A DNA stretch of 64,000 bases from assembly GCF_000292345.1 (NCBI RefSeq), contig NZ_ALOU01000061.1, positions 40,524 through 104,523 of the forward strand, in the 5' to 3' direction. Numbering within the stretch: the first letter of the stretch is position 1; the number at the start of each line of letters is the position of its first letter. Under the pieces are notes generated by a model. That model was given only the letters and a program-made list of their open reading frames with translations. It did no database searches and was not told the DNA's origin. Source of the DNA: Cupriavidus sp. BIS7 (GTDB lineage: Bacteria > Pseudomonadota > Gammaproteobacteria > Burkholderiales > Burkholderiaceae). The translations under genes and the position numbers were made by a program. Positions 1 through 7,710 of this stretch are shown here, piece by piece.

Positions 1-149
1 CGCGCTTCCGACACGTAGCGGTCCGAAGCAATCACCCCCCAGTACACAACCGCCAACAGGCAGGCAACCAATGCCGCTTGCCAAATGCGGTTCAGGCGCG
101 TGAAGCGGCCTACCTGGCCAATCGCGCCCGACGTAATCATCTTCATCAT
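1..149 (-). CDS. kpsE: Capsule polysaccharide export inner-membrane protein, KpsE/CtrB/BexC-like (N-terminal part only)
   Basis: Only the first 49 codons lie in the window; the gene runs off the left edge. The start ATG overlaps the kpsT stop as ATGA (146-149). The visible protein has a basic cytoplasmic N-terminus (FTRLNRIWQ) followed by one hydrophobic segment (about residues 20-34) and then the polar sequence ASDRYVSEA. That is the layout of the polysaccharide co-polymerase/membrane-periplasmic auxiliary proteins that link the KpsMT exporter to the outer-membrane channel in group 2/3 capsule export. Position right after kpsM-kpsT supports the call. ABC-exporter O-antigen systems lack this subunit, so a capsule locus is favoured. 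The family assignment rests on 49 residues plus context. Confidence 0.7.
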   Translation of the reverse strand, partial: MMKMITSGAIGQVGRFTRLNRIWQAALVACLLAVVYWGVIASDRYVSEA

Positions 150-808
150 CCCGAAATACTTCCCCTGTACTCCCGCAGGGCCTCCTCGACCGAATCAAAC
201 CAATGCGCGCGGCCCTGATGCAACCAGACCGCCGATTGGCAGAAATTCTTCAATGTGGATTCGCTGTGCGAAACCATGACCAGGCCCGCTCGTCCGGCAA
301 GGTCCTCAAACGCCTTCTGAGACTTGCGCTTGAACGCCGCATCGCCCACGGCAGTCAGTTCGTCGACCAGATAGGTATCGAAGTCGAATGCGAGAGACAG
401 CGCAAATGCCAATCTCGATCGCATGCCCGACGAATAGGTCTTCACCGGGTCATCGAAGGCGTCATTGAGTTCAGAGAACTCGCGCACAAACTCAAGCTTC
501 TCGTTCAGCCCTTCGCCAACTCCGTGAATGCGGCAAACGAACTTGGTGTTCTGCCGTCCGCTGAGCGAACCCTGGAATCCACCGCTCAATCCAAGCGGCC
601 AGGAGACGCGGCAACGACGCACGATCCTTCCGCCGTTCGGCTGATCGATGCCGCCCACGAGACGCAACAGCGTGGATTTGCCCGCACCGTTGGCGCCTAT
701 CAACGCCACCCGGCTGTGCCGCGCAATGTTGAGCGACACACCTTTGAGCACCCACTTCGAACCATGCGCAGTGCGATAGCGCTTGTGAATGTCCGAGATC
801 TCGATCAT
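146..808 (-). CDS. kpsT: Capsule polysaccharide ABC transporter ATP-binding protein
   Basis: The 220-residue ATPase energises export of a lipid-linked capsular polysaccharide across the inner membrane. Walker A is GANGAGKST (residues 38-46), the ABC signature is YSSGMRSRL (about 125-133), Walker B is TYLVDE (about 145-150) and the switch histidine lies in VMVSHS. Length matches KpsT/BexA/CtrD. The start at 808 was chosen because it gives the canonical MIEISDI beginning and overlaps the kpsM stop as ATGA (805-808). A longer reading frame upstream in the same frame is just the shadow of kpsM. Its own stop overlaps the next gene (146-149), so kpsM, kpsT and kpsE are translationally coupled. Confidence 0.93.
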   Translation of the reverse strand: MIEISDIHKRYRTAHGSKWVLKGVSLNIARHSRVALIGANGAGKSTLLRLVGGIDQPNGGRIVRRCRVSWPLGLSGGFQGSLSGRQNTKFVCRIHGVGEGLNEKLEFVREFSELNDAFDDPVKTYSSGMRSRLAFALSLAFDFDTYLVDELTAVGDAAFKRKSQKAFEDLAGRAGLVMVSHSESTLKNFCQSAVWLHQGRAHWFDSVEEALREYRGSISG

Positions 809-1599
809 TGCGCCGTCAGCTTTGTCGCATAGCGCACGTGCAAGGCCAGCCCCAGGAACATCGCCAACAACGCACAAAAGCTCAGGTATCCCAGGCTGAT
901 CTGCGTTTCTCCGTGATAGGCGGCAAACCACCCGATGCGCATCGCTTCCACGCCATGCGTGATCGGATTGGCCAGCACCGTCGTGCGAAGGCCCCCTTGC
1001 GGCAGATTTGCCACCGAGTACATGACCGCGGAGAGGAAATAGAGCGGCGTGAAGAGCAATCGAGCGATCTTGCCCACTTCCGGCAGCAGTGTTTCGACCA
1101 CAGACAGAACCAAGCCCAGGCCCAAGCCGAACGTCCAAAGCAGAACACCGGCCCCGATGACCAGCAGAGGATTGGACGGACGTATGTCGATGTCGAACAG
1201 GGCCAGCGCAGCCAGCAGAATGGCGCCGACGATTACGTATAGGAATGCCTCCACTGCAGCGCGAACCAGCACGGTGTCAACGGGCCGCACTTGCCGGTAG
1301 GAAAAGAGCGCCGCATTTGCCTGGATTGCATCCATGCCACGCTGCGCGATATTCCGGACCAGGAAGAAACTCCACACACCAACCAGCACGAACACCTCGA
1401 TATTGGCACCCTGAACCACGTGGTGTCGCAGCACGCCGATCACCACCATCAGGAAAACGATGTGCGCCGCCGGTTCAAGCAGGATCCACAACCACGCCGA
1501 ACGGCCCGCTGCCAGGCGACCGTTCGCCTCCCGCAGGAATAGCGCCTGCCAGACGGAGAATGCTACGGAAAAGTCGGTGCGGACCGATGCCCGGTTCAT
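805..1599 (-). CDS. kpsM: Capsule polysaccharide ABC-2 type permease
   Basis: This 264-residue ABC-2 family integral membrane protein forms the channel for capsular polysaccharide export together with KpsT. About six hydrophobic segments are visible, beginning with AWLWILLEPAAHIVFLMVV near residues 35-55 and ending with a C-terminal hydrophobic pair (SFCALLAMFLGLALHV). The N-terminal amphipathic stretch before the first segment is typical of KpsM. The stop overlaps the kpsT start (ATGA). It is the first gene of the visible export operon, so the operon promoter should lie in the AT-rich region to its right. No nearby competing start was found. Confidence 0.92.
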   Translation of the reverse strand: MNRASVRTDFSVAFSVWQALFLREANGRLAAGRSAWLWILLEPAAHIVFLMVVIGVLRHHVVQGANIEVFVLVGVWSFFLVRNIAQRGMDAIQANAALFSYRQVRPVDTVLVRAAVEAFLYVIVGAILLAALALFDIDIRPSNPLLVIGAGVLLWTFGLGLGLVLSVVETLLPEVGKIARLLFTPLYFLSAVMYSVANLPQGGLRTTVLANPITHGVEAMRIGWFAAYHGETQISLGYLSFCALLAMFLGLALHVRYATKLTAQ

Positions 1600-2514
1600 T
1601 GTTCGTTTTTAGGAGTTTTTGTGGGCACCGATGGTGCAGCTTCACTGATTGCGATACTTCGCCGCACGGGCGTTGCGACTCCGCTGGATCAGGTCGGCCC
1701 TGGACGCGAGCATTGCAGCCGGAAGCCACGAAGACTGGAGACGGAGAGCATCAGGCTTGAGAGCGTGAGCACAAGCGATCCGCCCACCATATAGGCCTGC
1801 AATTTTCCAATCGCTTTCTCTATCTGCACAACAATCCTGCCTAGGCTGGATTGTCCGAGCAGCACCTTCCCTATTCCCCTCAAGCCCCCTGAACGATCCG
1901 AGCCTTGAAGGCCATACCCGCTTCGACAGACCGCGATACTAGGTGCAAACCGATTTGTTTGCAACAATATTGATACAATAAATATAAATACTAGATACGA
2001 GACAACGACTTACCCCTCTAATTGGTGGTACGAACAACATAAGTGAACCACCAATAAATGTCGTCAGATTCAGCAAGCCAAATTGATGCATTAACGATAA
2101 ATACTAAATACAAGACGACGCCTTACCCCTCTAATAGGTGGTACGAACAAGTTAGATTCAGCAAGCCAAAAGCTGACAGTGCAAATGGGTGCTGAGGACG
2201 AACATACCGCCGCGATCCATTTCAGCGAAGTCAGCCCAAAGACCATCGGTCTCACGGGGCTTCAACATTGACGGCAGCGGAACAGCGACCAATTCCCCCG
2301 CATCCGCCGCAGACCGCTTGGCTGCCGACTACACCACACGAGAAGATCGACGGCATCGTCCACGACTGAAGCATTTGCCGCGGCGACAGATGCGAGCGCC
2401 TTCAGCATTGCTTTTATTGCCCCCTTTGCAAGAACCTCCACTATGCTAAGTTGAATATGACTTTCTCGGCGGCTGCGCCAGCGCGCCGTCAACCTCTCGA
2501 TACGAGATTGCGTG
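1600..2514. other. Long intergenic region between the capsule operon and the oxidoreductase operon
   Basis: This 0.9-kb stretch has no convincing gene. It separates two divergent operons, so both promoters should be here. The part between about 1960 and 2170 is clearly richer in A and T than the rest of the window and holds a duplicated block (listed separately). Two minus-strand reading frames (1689-1967 and 2262-2570) translate to sequences I do not recognise. The first contains one hydrophobic stretch and could be a remnant of a capsule-locus gene. Confidence 0.6.
1984..2170. repeat. Duplicated intergenic block: two 54-bp imperfect direct repeats plus a 17-bp exact repeat
   Basis: Bases 1984-2037 and 2097-2150 align without gaps over 54 bp with five mismatches. 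The shared core includes ttacccctctaat and ggtggtacgaacaa. Each copy is followed by the identical 17-mer agattcagcaagccaaa (2066-2082 and 2154-2170). In the second copy only 3 bp separate the blocks. In the first copy 28 bp intervene, and these create a perfect 9-bp inverted repeat (attggtggt / accaccaat). This is either a segmental duplication that later gained or lost a piece, or a paired regulatory site upstream of the capsule operon. Confidence 0.85.
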
Positions 2515-3153
2515 ATGGTCAGACTAAGCATCGAAGGACGCCCGATCGAGGCACCCGCCAACTGCTCCATCCTTCAGGCCTTCGTGCATGCGGGAGAGAC
2601 GCTGGTCGAAGGTGTCGGCTGCATGGGCCAGGGGGTGTGCGGCTCATGCCGCGTAATTGTGCGACGCCATGGCGAGCAGGAGGTCAGGACGGCGCTGGCC
2701 TGCGAGACGCTGGTCGAAGACGGGATGCAGGTCGCCTTCCTCGATTACTTCACGGAGCCGGAACGCCATGTGTATCGAATGGATGCCATTGGCGATAGCT
2801 GGGACGCGCTGCGCACGATCTCCGAGATCTTTCCGGAAGCGTCGCACTGCCGCCACTGCAGCGGCTGCGACCGCGCCTGCCCGAAAGGCCTGGATGTCCA
2901 GCGCGGTGTGAACCTTGCGGTGGAAGGCAACCTGTCACAGTCGAGTCACGTGTTTGACGAATGCGTCATGTGCAACCTGTGCACGCTGGCCTGCCCCGAG
3001 CACATCCGGCCAAACCACCTCGGCCTGTTCGTGCGGCGCATGATCGGGTCGTACTCGCAGCGGCCGGCAAATCTCATGCGGCGACTGCAGCAAATCGAGA
3101 GCGGCGAAATGAAGATCGACTTCGACGCACCGGGCGCGCGAGCGCCGCGCTGA
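2515..3153 (+). CDS. 2Fe-2S plus double 4Fe-4S electron-transfer subunit, succinate dehydrogenase/fumarate reductase iron-sulfur family
   Basis: The 212-residue protein starts with a plant-type ferredoxin domain with cysteines at 36, 42, 45 and 63. A helical bacterial-type ferredoxin domain follows, with cysteine sets at 112/115/118/122 and 150/153/156/160, each ending in CP. Known SdhB/FrdB proteins carry 2Fe-2S, 4Fe-4S and 3Fe-4S clusters. Here both C-terminal sets are complete CxxCxxCxxxCP motifs, which predicts two 4Fe-4S clusters, as in heterodisulfide or thiol:fumarate reductase-type proteins. ATG 2515 is preceded by an in-frame GTG at 2512, and no strong ribosome binding site decides between them. 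It is the first gene of the operon with the flavoprotein 15 bp downstream. The likely role is relaying electrons between the NuoF-like and flavin subunits. Confidence 0.85.
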   Translation: MVRLSIEGRPIEAPANCSILQAFVHAGETLVEGVGCMGQGVCGSCRVIVRRHGEQEVRTALACETLVEDGMQVAFLDYFTEPERHVYRMDAIGDSWDALRTISEIFPEASHCRHCSGCDRACPKGLDVQRGVNLAVEGNLSQSSHVFDECVMCNLCTLACPEHIRPNHLGLFVRRMIGSYSQRPANLMRRLQQIESGEMKIDFDAPGARAPR

Positions 3154-3168
3154 CGGAGACAAGCGACC

Positions 3169-4821
3169 ATGCCCGCCGGCATCCCCTACGAAGAGGCGCT
3201 CAAGCGCTACAGGCCTGGTGTCCCGCCCACCTTGCGCGACGATGATATGGCTGTCGACGCGCTCCTCAAGAACTATCACCCTGACCACGGTCCCAATGCA
3301 CGCGTGGCGCTCTCGGTTGGGGTGAACCGCGGCGACCCCTGCCAGCCTGATCTTGCGCGCCATCTCCAGGCGAATGCGTTGATCGACGACGTCGACATCG
3401 CCGGCGCCCAGCTCATGACAACCGACTTGCTGGTCATTGGCGGCGGCGGCGGCGGTTGCGCGGCGGCGTTGACGGCGGCAAAGCAAGGGGCGCAGGTCAT
3501 CCTGGCCACCAAGCTGCGTCTGGGTGACAGCAATACGGTGATGGCTGAAGGGGGCATCCAGGCCGCGATTGGCGAAGATGACAGCCCCCAGTTGCACTTC
3601 GAGGACACGCTGCGCGCCGGGCATTTCTGTGGCGATCCGCAACTCGTGGCGCAGATGGTGATGGATGGCCCCGACGTGATTCGCTGGCTAATCCAGCTCG
3701 GCATGATGTTTGACCAGGAGGATGAGAACAGATCGCTCGGCGGCAACCTGTTGCGCAAGAAGCCCGGTGGCGCCTCGGCCGCGCGCATCCTCTCGTATCG
3801 GGACTACACCGGGCTGGAGATGATGCGCGTGCTACGCGAAGCTGTGGACCTGGAGCCCGGCATTGCGGTATGGAACCGCTGCCCGGCCGTCGAACTGCTG
3901 TCGGACGAGCGGGGGCGCTGCGCGGGGGCCGTGATCTACAACCTCGAGTGGCGCACCTTCGTGCTGGTGCGCGCGCGTGCCGTGATCCTGGCGACTGGCG
4001 GCGCCGGGCGCATGCATCTGAACGATTTCCCGACATCCAACCATTACGGCGCTACGGCAGACGGCCTTGTACTCGCCTATCGGCTCGGCGCGCGATTGCG
4101 CGAACTCGACTCGTTCCAGTACCACCCCACCGGCATCGCCTACCCGTCCCACCTTGCTGGCGGACTGATCTCGGAAGCCGCGCGTTCCGCCGGCGCCACG
4201 CTGATCAACGGCGAGGGCGAACGTTTCGTGGACGAACTCCAGCCCCGGGATGTCGTCGCCTCGGCGATCCTGCGTGAATGCGCAATGGGGCGCGGTATCG
4301 AACGCGAGGGCCAGGTCGGCGTATTCCTTGACACGCCGACGCTAGAAATGCAGAACCCCGGCATTCTCGCCAAGCGCCTGGTCACGCTGACCCATCTCGC
4401 GCACAAGTGCGGTCACGACGCTGCACACGACCCATTCCTCGTCTACCCGACGCTTCATTACCAGAACGGCGGGGTTGCGATCGACACGCACGGCGCGACG
4501 AATGTGCCTGGCCTGTACTGCGTGGGCGAAGTCACCGGCGGCATTCACGGAAGAAACCGGCTGATGGGGAACGCGTTGCTCGACATCCTGAGCATGGGCC
4601 GTCGTGCCGGCGCCAGCGCAGCGGATTCGGGCCGCGGCATTCTGACCAGCCGCGCCGGGATCGGACACGTGCACGCATGGCAGCGGGAGTTGATGCTGGC
4701 CGGTCTGCCGCTGCACCACAAGGCCCCTGCTCTCTTTCCAAGCTACGCGCATTTCGATCTTCGCACCGATGCCGGGTTGCGCGCGAGCGGGCGAGGCCGG
4801 ACAGTCGGCGGTATGCGATGA
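3169..4821 (+). CDS. FAD-dependent fumarate reductase/succinate dehydrogenase flavoprotein homologue
   Basis: The 550-residue protein has an unusual N-terminal extension of about 83 residues before the FAD-binding dinucleotide fold (VIGGGGGG, 89-96). Family signatures follow: AEGGIQAA (127-134), QYHPTGIAYP in the dicarboxylate site, RFVDELQPRD with the arginine expected as proton donor, HYQNGGVAID, and GGIHGRNRLMGNALLD near the C-terminus. The histidine that binds FAD covalently in SdhA/FrdA is absent: the position reads SNTVMAEGG, with Asn122. FAD is therefore probably non-covalent, as in L-aspartate oxidase and soluble fumarate reductases. GGAG precedes the ATG. No membrane anchor gene is nearby. 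NadB is the main alternative, but the iron-sulfur and NuoF-like neighbours argue against it. Confidence 0.85.
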   Translation: MPAGIPYEEALKRYRPGVPPTLRDDDMAVDALLKNYHPDHGPNARVALSVGVNRGDPCQPDLARHLQANALIDDVDIAGAQLMTTDLLVIGGGGGGCAAALTAAKQGAQVILATKLRLGDSNTVMAEGGIQAAIGEDDSPQLHFEDTLRAGHFCGDPQLVAQMVMDGPDVIRWLIQLGMMFDQEDENRSLGGNLLRKKPGGASAARILSYRDYTGLEMMRVLREAVDLEPGIAVWNRCPAVELLSDERGRCAGAVIYNLEWRTFVLVRARAVILATGGAGRMHLNDFPTSNHYGATADGLVLAYRLGARLRELDSFQYHPTGIAYPSHLAGGLISEAARSAGATLINGEGERFVDELQPRDVVASAILRECAMGRGIEREGQVGVFLDTPTLEMQNPGILAKRLVTLTHLAHKCGHDAAHDPFLVYPTLHYQNGGVAIDTHGATNVPGLYCVGEVTGGIHGRNRLMGNALLDILSMGRRAGASAADSGRGILTSRAGIGHVHAWQRELMLAGLPLHHKAPALFPSYAHFDLRTDAGLRASGRGRTVGGMR

Positions 4822-4840
4822 GCGCCACGCGGAGCGATCC

Positions 4841-6085
4841 ATGGACAAGCTGAACCAGGTTCTTCTGAAGCAGGACATCCGCGTTGGTGCGGACCTGGAT
4901 GCCTGGCTTGCGCGCGGTGGCGGAGAGGGGCTTGCCAGGGCATTGAAAGATCCCTTGGCGGTCATTGGCGAGATCGCGCAGGCGGACCTGCGCGGGATGG
5001 GCGGCGCCGGCTTCGCGACGCATCGCAAATGGATGCCCGTGGCTGCAGCACCGGATGGCGACAAGTACATCATCTGCAATGGCAACGAAGATGAGCCTGG
5101 CACGTTCAAGGATCGTTTTCTGCTGGAGCACACTCCGCATCAGGTCATCGAGGGTGCGCTCATTGCGGCGGTGGCTACCCGCGCCAACCACGTCATCCTG
5201 TATGTAAACCCGCACCAGGCGTCCGCCATCGCGGCGACCCGGCAGGCAGTGCTGCAATGGCAGGGGCACCCGCTCTTCGCTGCGGTCGGGCAATACCTCG
5301 GCAGCACGGTTACGCTTCGCGTCGTGCCGAGTTCAGGGCTGTATATCGGCGGTGAGGAAACGGCCGTGATTGCAAGCGTCGAAGGCGGCTTTCCGTTTCC
5401 ACGGCGCAAGCCCCCCTTCCCGGCCGAGCAAGGTGTGCATGGCGCGCCGACCATCGTCAACAACGTCGAGACATTGGCCCATGTACCGGGAATCCTGCGT
5501 CATGGTGCGCAGTGGTATCGCGATCTTGGCGTTGGTGGTGCAGCAGGATCAAAGCTTTACTCGCTCTCGGGTGATATCTTGCATCCTGGCCTTTATGAAC
5601 TTCCGATGGGCACAAGTCTTGAATCCCTGGTTTTCGGTTACGGCGGGGGCATGCTTCAGGGCAAGGAGTTCAAGGCCGTCTTTACAGGCGGCCCGTCCAA
5701 CACCTTGCTGACAAAGCGCGATCTCGATGTGGCGCTCGACTTCGACTCGGTACGTCTGCGGCGTTCGCGCCTGGGAACGGGAGCCATGATCGTCGTGTCG
5801 GAGGGCACCAGCATCGTCCGCAAAGTTGCCGAGTACGTGAGCTTCTTCGCCCAGGGCTCGTGCGGGCAGTGCCCGCCTTGCAAGGGCGGAACCTTCCAGC
5901 TGATGCGAATACTCAACCGGATCGACACCGGCCGCGGTGTGCACTCGGATCTGGAATCGCTGGAGAACTTGTGCCGCATCCTCCCGGGCAGCGGGCGTTG
6001 CGGGCTTATCGATGGAGCGGTGACAGTGGTGGAAAGCTCCATTCACCAGTTTCGGGAGGAATACGAGGCGCTGCTGATGGCCTAG
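4841..6085 (+). CDS. NuoF-like NAD(P)H-binding flavoprotein (51-kDa subunit family)
   Basis: The 414-residue protein belongs to the complex I 51-kDa/formate dehydrogenase beta-subunit family, which oxidises NADH with FMN and passes electrons to iron-sulfur centres. RGMGGAGFATHRKW (51-64) is the NADH loop. CNGNEDEPGTFKDR (79-92) is the FMN-binding motif. SSGLYIGGEETA (164-175) matches the conserved family block. SCGQCPPC (340-347) plus a later cysteine (378 or 387) form the 4Fe-4S site. The ATG at 4841 has GGAG six bases upstream; an in-frame reading upstream lacks a good start. The partner 24-kDa NuoE subunit is absent, so electrons probably go straight to the ferredoxin-like first gene. This makes the complex NAD(P)H-linked by inference. 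Confidence 0.87.
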   Translation: MDKLNQVLLKQDIRVGADLDAWLARGGGEGLARALKDPLAVIGEIAQADLRGMGGAGFATHRKWMPVAAAPDGDKYIICNGNEDEPGTFKDRFLLEHTPHQVIEGALIAAVATRANHVILYVNPHQASAIAATRQAVLQWQGHPLFAAVGQYLGSTVTLRVVPSSGLYIGGEETAVIASVEGGFPFPRRKPPFPAEQGVHGAPTIVNNVETLAHVPGILRHGAQWYRDLGVGGAAGSKLYSLSGDILHPGLYELPMGTSLESLVFGYGGGMLQGKEFKAVFTGGPSNTLLTKRDLDVALDFDSVRLRRSRLGTGAMIVVSEGTSIVRKVAEYVSFFAQGSCGQCPPCKGGTFQLMRILNRIDTGRGVHSDLESLENLCRILPGSGRCGLIDGAVTVVESSIHQFREEYEALLMA

Positions 6086-6192
6086 GCGCCCAATACAGAA
6101 GTTCCAGGCCCGGTACAAGACGCTTCACAGTCATCGGCCTGAGGTTTTATCTGTATCCACCACCTATTTTCTCAAGTATGGAGATCCGACCA

Positions 6193-7698
6193 ATGCTTGC
6201 TCAGATCGCAGCAACATATCGCTACTTCATGTCAGTCGTGCCATTCCGGCTGACCCCCGCCATCATCTGCACAGTCGTTCTCTTCGCGCTGCTGCTAAGC
6301 CCCACACCTGAAGGGCTGAACCCGAATGCCTGGGATCTGGTCGCAATCTTCCTGACGACGATCCTGGCAATTATCCTCAAGGTGATGCCGATTGGCGTCA
6401 TGGCGATGATGGCAATCGTCATCGTGTCGCTTGCGCAGGTCACCTCCGGTACGTCCAAAGGCGCGATTGCCGATGCGCTCAGCAGCTTTTCCAATCCGCT
6501 GATCTGGCTCATCGTGGTGGCCATCCTGATTTCGCGCGGCCTGAAGAAGACTGGGCTGGGCAGCCGTATCGGTCTGATCTTCATTTCCCTGCTGGGCAAG
6601 CGCACGATGGGCATCGGTTACGGTCTGGCGATCTGCGAACTGGTGCTTGCGCCCTTCACGCCCAGCAACACCGCACGCGGTGGCGGCATCGTGCATCCGA
6701 TCATGCGCTCGATCGCCGGTGCGTTCGACTCCGATCCAGCCAAGGGAACTCAGGGCAAGGTCGGCACCTATCTGGCTCTGGTCAACTACCACGCAAACCC
6801 GATCACTTCGGCGATGTTCATAACCGCCACCGCGCCCAACCCGCTGGTCGTCGACTATATCGCCAAGGCCAGTGGCAAGGCGCTGTCCCTTAGCTGGACC
6901 ACCTGGGCGCTGTGCATGCTGGTTCCCGGCCTGCTCTGCCTGCTGCTGATGCCGCTGATCATCTACCTGCTTCAGCCGCCCGAACTGAAGGCAACGCCCA
7001 ACGCCATCGATTACGCCCGCGCCGAGCTTGACCGCATGGGGCCCCTGAGCGGCAAGGAACGCGTGATGATGATCGTCTTTGGCGTGATGCTCGTGCTGTG
7101 GGCAAACATCCCGGCGATGATCTTCGGCCCGGCGTTCACGCTCGACCCAACCGTGGTCGCCTTCCTCGGCCTGTTCGCGCTGATCATCACCGGCACGATC
7201 GACTGGGACGACGTGTTGTCCGAAAAAAGCGCGTGGGACACGCTGATCTGGTTCGGCGCGCTAGTGATGCTCGCCGAGCAGCTCAACAAGCTGGGTGTCA
7301 TCGCCTGGTTCTCCGCCGACATGCGCGACGCAATCGCTGCTAGCGGAATGGGCTGGCTGGAGATCGCCACCGTGCTGGTGCTGGCCTTTGTGTTCTCCCA
7401 CTATCTGTTCGCAAGCACCACCGCCCACATCAGCGCCATGATGCTGGCGTTTCTGACGGTGGGCGCGCACCTGATCCCGCCGTCCTATGTCCCACCGTTC
7501 ATGCTGATGATGGCAGCTGGCTCTGCGATCATGATGACGCTGACCCACTACGCCACCGGCACTTCGCCAATCATCTTCGGCAGCGGCTACGTGACGATGG
7601 GACAGTGGTGGCGCGTTGGCGCGGTGATGTGCGTGTTCGAACTGATCGTCTTTGCCGTGGTTGGCGGTGTCTGGTGGAAGGTGCTGGGCTTCTGGTAA
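6193..7698 (+). CDS. DASS-family dicarboxylate/tricarboxylate transporter (CitT/TtdT-like)
   Basis: This 501-residue inner-membrane protein has about a dozen hydrophobic segments. It also has the divalent anion:sodium symporter family features: PFTPSNTARGGGIVHPI (SNT motif) in the first half, and in the second half SHYLFASTTAHISAMML and the ATGTSPIIFGSGYV motif. Relatives exchange or import citrate, tartrate, succinate or fumarate. ATG 6193 is preferred over ATG 6178 because GGAG sits nine bases before it, whereas 6178 has no such site. It follows the NuoF-like gene by about 107 bp on the same strand and probably supplies the C4 or C6 acid for that enzyme, though it could have its own promoter. 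Confidence 0.88.
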   Translation: MLAQIAATYRYFMSVVPFRLTPAIICTVVLFALLLSPTPEGLNPNAWDLVAIFLTTILAIILKVMPIGVMAMMAIVIVSLAQVTSGTSKGAIADALSSFSNPLIWLIVVAILISRGLKKTGLGSRIGLIFISLLGKRTMGIGYGLAICELVLAPFTPSNTARGGGIVHPIMRSIAGAFDSDPAKGTQGKVGTYLALVNYHANPITSAMFITATAPNPLVVDYIAKASGKALSLSWTTWALCMLVPGLLCLLLMPLIIYLLQPPELKATPNAIDYARAELDRMGPLSGKERVMMIVFGVMLVLWANIPAMIFGPAFTLDPTVVAFLGLFALIITGTIDWDDVLSEKSAWDTLIWFGALVMLAEQLNKLGVIAWFSADMRDAIAASGMGWLEIATVLVLAFVFSHYLFASTTAHISAMMLAFLTVGAHLIPPSYVPPFMLMMAAGSAIMMTLTHYATGTSPIIFGSGYVTMGQWWRVGAVMCVFELIVFAVVGGVWWKVLGFW

Positions 7699-7710
7699 TC
7701 GTCCGGCAAA

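Noticed and set aside
146..1138. Longer version of the KpsT reading frame with 110 extra N-terminal residues
   Set aside because: The extra part is antisense-free shadow of kpsM in another frame; the canonical start with ATGA overlap is at 808.
1689..1967. Minus-strand reading frame of 92 codons with one hydrophobic stretch
   Set aside because: No recognisable family and no good ribosome binding site; could be a remnant only.
2262..2570. Minus-strand reading frame of 102 codons next to the oxidoreductase operon
   Set aside because: Overlaps the first codons of the iron-sulfur subunit gene on the other strand and shows no known domain.
3169..4821. Call as L-aspartate oxidase (NadB)
   Set aside because: The missing FAD histidine fits, but the operon with iron-sulfur and NuoF-like subunits and the dicarboxylate transporter points to a dicarboxylate reductase; kept as an alternative.
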